From positions 1-46,110 of the forward strand of contig DASRIS010000113.1 in the NCBI GenBank assembly GCA_035649895.1: 46,110 nucleotides of DNA. The letters run 5' to 3'. The notes beneath the pieces are model-generated. The model was given only the letters and a program-made list of their open reading frames with translations, had not been told where the DNA came from and ran no database searches. This document shows, piece by piece, positions 41,729 to 46,110 of this stretch (position 1 is its first letter; each line of letters starts with the position of its first letter). This stretch comes from DASSUC01 sp035649895 (GTDB lineage Bacteria; Actinomycetota; Actinomycetes; Mycobacteriales; Micromonosporaceae). Both the position numbers and the translations under genes were made by a program.

Positions 41729-42616
41729 GTGCTCAGCTCGCCGTACACGGACCTGGAGCGGCCGCCGCTGGGCGAGGCCGCGCTGCGGCGGGCTCTGGTC
41801 GTACCGGGTGGGGTGTGGACGTCGCTGCGGCTGCACGCCGAGACCGGCTCGACCAACGAGGACGCGGCGGCGGCGGCCCGCGCCGGCGCACCGGAGGGCC
41901 TGGTCGTGGTGGCGGAGCGGCAGACCGCCGGTCGGGGGCGCTGCGGCCGCGCCTGGGAGTCGCCAGCGCGCGGGGGGCTCGCGGTCAGCGTGCTGCTGCG
42001 CCCCACCGGGACCGATGTCCAGCGCGAGTGGGCGGGCGTGCCCGCCGCCCGGTTCGGCTGGCTGCCCCTGCTCGCGGGCGTCGCCGTGGTGGCCGCGGTG
42101 GCGGCCCGGGCGGAGGTCGCCGACGCCGCGCTGAAGTGGCCGAACGACCTGCTCGTCGGCGCCCGCAAGTGCGGCGGCATCCTCGCTGAGACGGTGCCGG
42201 GGGGCCCTGGTGACGACCCGGCGGTGGTCGTCGGCATCGGGGTGAACGTGACCCTGCGCACCGGCGAGCTGCCCGACGAGCGGGCCACCTCGCTGCTGCT
42301 GGCGGGAGCCGCGCACACCGACCGCGACCCGCTGCTGCGGGCCGTGCTGCGCAACCTCGCCGGCTGGTATGAGCGGTGGCGCGACGCGGGCGGGGACGCC
42401 GCGGCCTGCGGGCTGCGGGCGGCGTACCTCGATGCGTGCGCCACCATCGGCCATGAGGTCCGGGTGGCGCTGCCCGGCCCGGCGTACCTGACCGGCACGG
42501 CAACCACTGTGGACGGTGACGGGCGGCTGGTGGTCACCCTTCCGGACGGGACCGTGCAGACGGTGGCCGCGGGCGACGTCGTCCACCTGCGACCAGAGTC
42601 CGACCCGTGCGCATAG
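41729..42616 (+). CDS. birA: Biotin-[acetyl-CoA-carboxylase] ligase
   Basis: A 295-residue biotin-protein ligase, which attaches biotin to the BCCP lysine of the carboxylase alpha chain. Motifs: ETGSTNEDAAAAARAGAPEG at residue 45, the nucleotide loop GRGRCGRAW, KWPNDLLVGARKCGGILAE (biotin and lysine pocket), VVGIGVNV, and a C-terminal SH3-like domain (TGTATTVDGDGRLVVTLPDG). There is no N-terminal winged helix, so it cannot act as the biotin repressor. The GTG is 6 nt after TACGCT, so leaderless. It is divergent from pccB, which keeps ligase and substrate complex co-located. Confidence 0.94.
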   Translation: MLSSPYTDLERPPLGEAALRRALVVPGGVWTSLRLHAETGSTNEDAAAAARAGAPEGLVVVAERQTAGRGRCGRAWESPARGGLAVSVLLRPTGTDVQREWAGVPAARFGWLPLLAGVAVVAAVAARAEVADAALKWPNDLLVGARKCGGILAETVPGGPGDDPAVVVGIGVNVTLRTGELPDERATSLLLAGAAHTDRDPLLRAVLRNLAGWYERWRDAGGDAAACGLRAAYLDACATIGHEVRVALPGPAYLTGTATTVDGDGRLVVTLPDGTVQTVAAGDVVHLRPESDPCA

Positions 42617-42772
42617 ACCGACCTGTGCCCAAAGTCCGACGGTTAGTGGACCCCATCCACGCCGTCCACCCGCTACCGTCGGCGCCGACAGACTCTGCCG
42701 GTCCGCACCGTGCAGCCCCGGCCTCGCGGTCGCGGCGTCGCAGCTGGCGGGACCGCACGCAAGGAGGTTCGC

Positions 42773-43321
42773 GTGGCTTTCCCCGATGACGTGCTCACCA
42801 CCGACGAGCAGGTCGTGCTCCACCTGCACCCGCACTGGAAGGCGATGATCCGGCCGGTGCTGGTGCTGGTCCTCGCCATCGCCGCGGTCATCGCCGGGCT
42901 GATCCTGCTGCCGGACGGCAGCGCCGGGGACATCGGCCTGTACGCCATCGGCGCCGCAGCCCTGGTGCTGGTGCTCGTACTCGCGTTCTGGCCGTTCGTG
43001 GTCTGGCGGACCACGCACTACGTGTTCACCAACGAGCGGGTGCTGCTGCAGCACGGCGTGTTCGCCCGGGACCGCCGGGACATCCCGCTGGCGCGCGTCA
43101 ACGACCACTCCATGAGCCAGAGCTTCACCGAGCGCATCCTCGGCTGCGGCACGCTCACCATCGAGTCGGCCGGCGAGCGGGGCCAGTCGGTGCTCACCGA
43201 CATCCCGGGCGTGGAGAAGGTCCAGACCACGCTGTACGAGCTGGTCGAGGCCGACCGGGACAAGCACTCGCTCGGCGACGACGAGCTCCGCGCGGCGCGG
43301 CGCGAACAGGCGGCCGGGTAG
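42773..43321 (+). CDS. PH domain-containing membrane protein (YdbT-like, bPH_2)
   Basis: A 182-residue protein with two membrane helices near residues 26-45 and 55-78 (PVLVLVLAIAAVIAGLILL, YAIGAAALVLVLVLAFWPFVVW), followed by a bacterial PH domain: THYVFTNERVLLQHGVFARDRRDIPLARVNDHSMSQSFTERILGCGTLTIESAG and then a closing IPGVEKVQTTLYELVEA. GTG start is 5 nt after AAGGAGG; the site is unusually strong. This is a common, uncharacterised actinobacterial membrane protein, usually next to the carboxylase/biotin ligase genes as here. Confidence 0.88.
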   Translation: MAFPDDVLTTDEQVVLHLHPHWKAMIRPVLVLVLAIAAVIAGLILLPDGSAGDIGLYAIGAAALVLVLVLAFWPFVVWRTTHYVFTNERVLLQHGVFARDRRDIPLARVNDHSMSQSFTERILGCGTLTIESAGERGQSVLTDIPGVEKVQTTLYELVEADRDKHSLGDDELRAARREQAAG

Positions 43322-43357
43322 TAACCAAACGGCCGCGCCGGGTCACCCACCGCGGCC

Positions 43358-43849
43358 TCAGCAGCGACGGCGGAACCAGCCCCGGAACCGGGTACGCAGC
43401 ACCTCCGTGTCCGGGGCTCCGTCGGCCCCGAGCCGGGTCATCGTGGCGGCCAAGGTCACCGTGCCGAGCCCCGGCTTGGCCGCCGACGGCCTGCGGTCGA
43501 GCACATCCAGCCGGGTCGCCAGGCGGTCCCCGGCGTAGACCGGGGCGAGCCAGCGCAGCTCCTCCAGGCCCGGGGAGGCGTCAGCGGCGGCCCGGGACAG
43601 CAGGTTGTCGACGTACGCCCGCATGAAGAGGCTGATCGTGTAGAAGCCGCTCGCGATGAGGCCGCCGTACGGGCTCTCCGCCGCAGACTGCGCGTCAACG
43701 TGGTACCACTGCGGGTCGTAGCGCTCGGCGTAGGCCACCATCTCCGCACCGTCGACAACGGCCACGCCGAGGTCGAACGACCGTCCCGGCACCAGATCCT
43801 CGTAGAACAGGTCGGCGACCGCGCCCGTACCGGACCGCACAGGCATCAC
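43358..43849 (-). CDS. MaoC-like (R)-hydratase/hotdog-fold protein
   Basis: A 163-residue single-hotdog protein. FYEDLVPGRSFDLG at the start, and the active-site stretch AERYDPQWYHVDAQSAAESPYGGLIASGFYTISL with Asp45 and His50 match the MaoC hydratase D-x-(4)-H motif. Members hydrate enoyl-CoAs in fatty-acid or polyketide routes. Two tandem starts (GTG, then ATG one codon later) follow TAGGCT by 7 nt, so it is probably leaderless. It is convergent with the PH-domain gene (36 bases between stops). The substrate is unknown. Confidence 0.88.
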   Translation of the reverse strand: MMPVRSGTGAVADLFYEDLVPGRSFDLGVAVVDGAEMVAYAERYDPQWYHVDAQSAAESPYGGLIASGFYTISLFMRAYVDNLLSRAAADASPGLEELRWLAPVYAGDRLATRLDVLDRRPSAAKPGLGTVTLAATMTRLGADGAPDTEVLRTRFRGWFRRRC

Positions 43850-43896
43850 GGCGGGCAGCCTAACCCGACGGCGCCGTCGCCTGCCTTGCGGTGGTG

Positions 43897-44625
43897 TCAG
43901 CGGTGGCGGGCGGCGGGCAGCGGATGGGTCTTGAGGTCCAGCTCGGCCATTGCCGTGCCGTCGAGGTCGGCCCGTCTGCCGCGGCGCGCCGAGCGGGCGC
44001 GGTAGGGCTGGGGCTGGTCCGTATGCCCGACCAGGTCCGGCCCGTGGCGCAGGCCCACCGGAGCGTGCCCGTTGGTACGGCCGCCGGCGGTCGACTGCTT
44101 GGGCGGGTCGGGCTCGTGCCCGGCCGCCGCCATCGGGCCGGGGACACCGGCCAGCGCCGCCTCGGCCGCGGCGAAGGACTCCTCAGGCTCGGGCAGGGCC
44201 CGGAACACGAACGACCGGTACGCCCAGAACCGGAACACGGTCCCGAAGCCGACACCGATGATCTTCGCGATGTTCAGGGCGAGGATGCTGGTGAGGGCGA
44301 GGCCGTACTTGGCGGCACCGAGGACGGCCAGCTCGATAACCAGGCCGACACCGTTGAGGAGGAAGAAGAGCACGTACTCCCGGTGCATGGCAGACCTTGA
44401 CCGGTGCCGGAAGGTCCAGTGCCGGTTCATCAGGTACGACGCTGTCGTGGCCACGACCGTCGCGATCACGTTCGCCTTGAGCTGGCTCTGCGCGAAGAGC
44501 GTGAGGATCAGAGCGTTGAAGACCGCGAAGTTGATGACGGCGTTGACACCGCCGACGGCACCGAACTTCAGCGCTTCGTGGAACAGCTTGCGGAAGCGCT
44601 CGGGCACGAGTCGGTCAAGACGCAC
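43897..44625 (-). CDS. GtrA-family membrane protein with long C-terminal tail
   Basis: A 242-residue GtrA/DPMS-like protein. The first 140 residues hold four membrane helices: FGAVGGVNAVINFAVFNALILTL, LKANVIATVVATTASYLMNRHWTF, YVLFFLLNGVGLVIELAVLG and LALNIAKIIGVGFGTVFRFWAYRSFVF. Such proteins are thought to flip or present polyprenyl-linked sugars for cell-wall or cell-surface glycan transfer. The last 100 residues are hydrophilic, Pro/Arg-rich and not part of the family. The GTG start is 6 nt after TAAGGT, leaderless. The next gene upstream on the same strand is a second GtrA. Confidence 0.86.
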   Translation of the reverse strand: MRLDRLVPERFRKLFHEALKFGAVGGVNAVINFAVFNALILTLFAQSQLKANVIATVVATTASYLMNRHWTFRHRSRSAMHREYVLFFLLNGVGLVIELAVLGAAKYGLALTSILALNIAKIIGVGFGTVFRFWAYRSFVFRALPEPEESFAAAEAALAGVPGPMAAAGHEPDPPKQSTAGGRTNGHAPVGLRHGPDLVGHTDQPQPYRARSARRGRRADLDGTAMAELDLKTHPLPAARHR

Positions 44626-44754
44626 CTGGCCACCTTACGCGACGGGCGCAACCCCCGCAGGGGCGAAGGTGTGCGACGCCGCACAGCCAGCGTAGACGAG
44701 GCGGCTACCCCCGCGCGCCGGCCTTCAGGCCGACAGTTGGCCGGCCGGCTGGCC

Positions 44755-45267
44755 TCAGGTCGACACGGGCCCGGCCGGCCCGGCCACGAACACGAAACGG
44801 CGGTACGACCAGAAGCGGAACAGGGTCCCCAGGGCCACCCCGAAGACGTACGCGGCGATGTTGTCGGCGAGCCGGGTCTGGAAGGTCTCGGGCCACCAGT
44901 AGCCGAGCACGTCATGGCTGAGCCAGAGGCAGGCGATGCTGATGCCGAGGCCGATCGCGTTGAAGAAGAAGTAGAGCCCGTACTCGCGGGACAGGCGCGA
45001 GCGCTCCCGATGCTGCCAGGTCCAGAACCGGTTGCCGACAAAGGCCACCGTTGTCGCGACCACGGTGGCGAGGATCTTGGCCGGCAGCCACGACATCGCC
45101 CACAGGCACAGGTTGAACAGGCCGATGTCGATGACGTACGCCACCGAACCGACCACGCCGAACTTGCCGAACTCGTGGATAAGGTGGCTGAACCGGCCGG
45201 CGTATCCCGTGACCCAGCGTATCGGTGCGAAGCGCTGGGTCACGGTCGTGGTGCTGGATGCGGACAC
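44755..45267 (-). CDS. GtrA-family membrane protein
   Basis: A 170-residue GtrA protein of normal length with four membrane helices: FGKFGVVGSVAYVIDIGLFNLCLW, AKILATVVATTVAFVGNRFWTW, YGLYFFFNAIGLGISIACLWLS and NIAAYVFGVALGTLFRFWSYRRFVFV. It is related to the GtrA downstream on the same strand, suggesting an old duplication, and probably serves lipid-linked sugar handling at the membrane. GTG start is 6 nt after TAGGCT (45279-45274), leaderless. Confidence 0.88.
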   Translation of the reverse strand: MSASSTTTVTQRFAPIRWVTGYAGRFSHLIHEFGKFGVVGSVAYVIDIGLFNLCLWAMSWLPAKILATVVATTVAFVGNRFWTWQHRERSRLSREYGLYFFFNAIGLGISIACLWLSHDVLGYWWPETFQTRLADNIAAYVFGVALGTLFRFWSYRRFVFVAGPAGPVST

Positions 45268-45469
45268 GCCGCGAGCCTACCTGCGACCGGCGGCCGGAAG
45301 TGTCCGAAGAGCCGCGCCTACGCATGACCACGGCCGTCATCCAGGCGGCCGGTCCAAGTGGGCCGAGGTCAGACCCTGTGGAGGGGCCCACCGGCACGCA
45401 CTATGACATCCAACATAGACAATAAATATTAACAGACATAAGGCAGCTTGCGGGACAAATTACCGAGCT

Positions 45470-45485
45470 TGTGAAAAGTTTCACG
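45470..45485. promoter_or_regulatory. CRP/GlxR-like operator upstream of pckG
   Basis: TGTGA-AAAGTT-TCACG matches the TGTGA-N6-TCACA consensus of CRP/GlxR-family regulators at 9 of 10 fixed positions, inside a larger near-palindrome CTTGTGAAAAGTTTCACGAG (45468-45487). Its centre lies about 53 nt before the predicted transcription start. It suggests cAMP-type carbon control of gluconeogenesis. Confidence 0.6.
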
Positions 45486-45518
45486 AGACCTGGTCATGCT
45501 CGTATGCGCGGTGCGGTC

Positions 45519-45524
45519 TACGCT
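45519..45524 (+). promoter_or_regulatory. Predicted pckG -10 box
   Basis: TACGCT, the same hexamer used before birA. No clear -35 box is visible, which would fit an activator-dependent promoter with the CRP-like site upstream. It predicts a leader of about 100 nt. Confidence 0.4.
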
Positions 45525-45629
45525 GAGCACACAACTCCCGAGGACATCGCGCGGAAGCGGCCGGTAACGAGGCATCGAGGCTGCTCATCGCCGCGACCGG
45601 GTCATTGCCGACATCAAGGAGAGCTAGTC

Positions 45630-46110
45630 ATGACTGCGCCGGCCGCCGTGCAGGGGCTCGACGTCGCCCCGACCTCACATCCGAGGCTGCTCGCGTGGGT
45701 GCGCGAGGTAGCCGAGCTGACGACCCCGGACCGTGTCGTCTGGTGCGACGGCTCGGTGGAGGAGTGGCGGCGCCTCACGGGTGAGCTGGTAGCGGCCGGC
45801 ACCCTGGTGCCACTGAACGACCAGCGCCGCCCTAACTCGTTCTGGGCCCGTACGGACCCCTCCGACGTGGCGCGGGTCGAGGAGCGCACGTTCATCTGCT
45901 CGGCGGACGAGGCCGACGCGGGGCCGACCAACAACTGGATGGCCCCGGCCGAGATGAAGCGCATCATGACCGACCTCTACCGGGGCAGCATGCGGGGCCG
46001 CACGATGTACGTCATCCCGTTCTGCATGGGCCCGCTGGGCTCGCCGATCGCGCAGTACGGCGTCGAGATCAGCGACTCGCCTTACGTCGTCGTCAACATG
46101 CGCACGATGA
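45630..46110 (+). CDS. pckG: Phosphoenolpyruvate carboxykinase (GTP), N-terminal part
   Basis: The first 160 residues of GTP-type PEP carboxykinase, which converts oxaloacetate and GTP to PEP; it runs off the right edge. Visible: HPRLLAWVREVAELTTPDRVVWCDGSVEEW near residue 15, LVPLNDQRRPNSFWARTDPSDVARVEERTFICS (family substrate-loop region), NNWMAPAEMKRIMTDLYRGSMRGRTMYVIPFCMGPLGSPIAQYGVEISDSPYVVVNMR. The start ATG follows AAGGAGA (45616-45622) at 7 nt. The upstream region has a CRP-like operator. The enzyme closes the gluconeogenic path that begins with propionate-derived succinyl-CoA. Confidence 0.96.
   Translation, partial: MTAPAAVQGLDVAPTSHPRLLAWVREVAELTTPDRVVWCDGSVEEWRRLTGELVAAGTLVPLNDQRRPNSFWARTDPSDVARVEERTFICSADEADAGPTNNWMAPAEMKRIMTDLYRGSMRGRTMYVIPFCMGPLGSPIAQYGVEISDSPYVVVNMRTM

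Larger units (their letters stand above)
45268..45629. other. Divergent regulatory region between gtrA-like gene and pckG
   Basis: About 360 bases without a gene. The stretch 45400-45480 is strikingly AT-rich (AATAAATATTAACAGACATA). It holds the CRP-like site and the likely pckG promoter listed separately. Confidence 0.55.

Noticed and set aside
1..46110. tRNA, rRNA or tmRNA genes
   Set aside because: I saw no cloverleaf with GGTTCGA-type T-arm or CCA-proximal stem, and no rRNA motifs on either strand, within the limits of reading by eye.

Overview
The window is high-GC DNA (about 70% or more) with GTG/TTG starts, AGGAGG-type ribosome binding sites and many genes that begin 6-8 nt downstream of a TANNNT -10 box (leaderless transcripts). 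Together with gene content (acyl-CoA carboxylase epsilon subunit, GTP-type PEP carboxykinase, tricorn protease, SigE-type ECF factor, WXG100/EspC-like proteins) this points to an actinobacterium, most likely a member of the Micromonosporaceae. The genus is inferred from family composition only.

Layout. 0-11 kb: housekeeping and hypothetical genes. These are the end of an acyl-CoA (methylmalonyl/isobutyryl-CoA type) mutase, an M20D amidohydrolase, a membrane protein with an alpha/beta-hydrolase tail, a DUF4349 lipoprotein, an MBL-fold hydrolase, a coiled-coil protein, an SCO6745-family protein, a gamma-glutamylcyclotransferase-like protein, an LpdA-type quinone dehydrogenase and a GNAT. 11.2-12.6 kb: a shortened threonyl-tRNA synthetase paralogue behind a threonine-rich leader peptide and a hairpin that covers its ribosome binding site. 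I consider this the most interesting regulatory element here. 12.7-15.9 kb: biotin carboxylase/BCCP, O-methyltransferase and Maf. 15.9-19.7 kb: an ECF sigma/membrane-partner pair, a possible type VII secretion substrate pair and the carboxylase epsilon subunit.

19.7-40 kb separates the epsilon subunit from the carboxylase beta subunit, which normally adjoin. It holds a secreted surface protein, a Ser/Thr kinase and a tricorn protease, then a 2.5-kb graveyard (27.3-29.7 kb) of broken genes (deaminase, HsdM, HicA, MazF) next to intact antitoxins. After that come a 2796-residue SpvB/TcdB/RHS-type toxin-like protein, a palindromic AT-rich element, an M50-like metalloprotease and a small membrane protein. 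40-46 kb: carboxylase beta, biotin ligase, a PH-domain membrane protein, a MaoC-like protein, two GtrA-family proteins and the start of PEP carboxykinase behind a CRP-like operator.

Metabolic thread: mutase, biotin carboxylase, epsilon and beta subunits, biotin ligase and PEP carboxykinase fit propionyl-CoA to methylmalonyl-CoA to succinyl-CoA to oxaloacetate/PEP flux. The carboxylase set has been split by insertion of accessory DNA.
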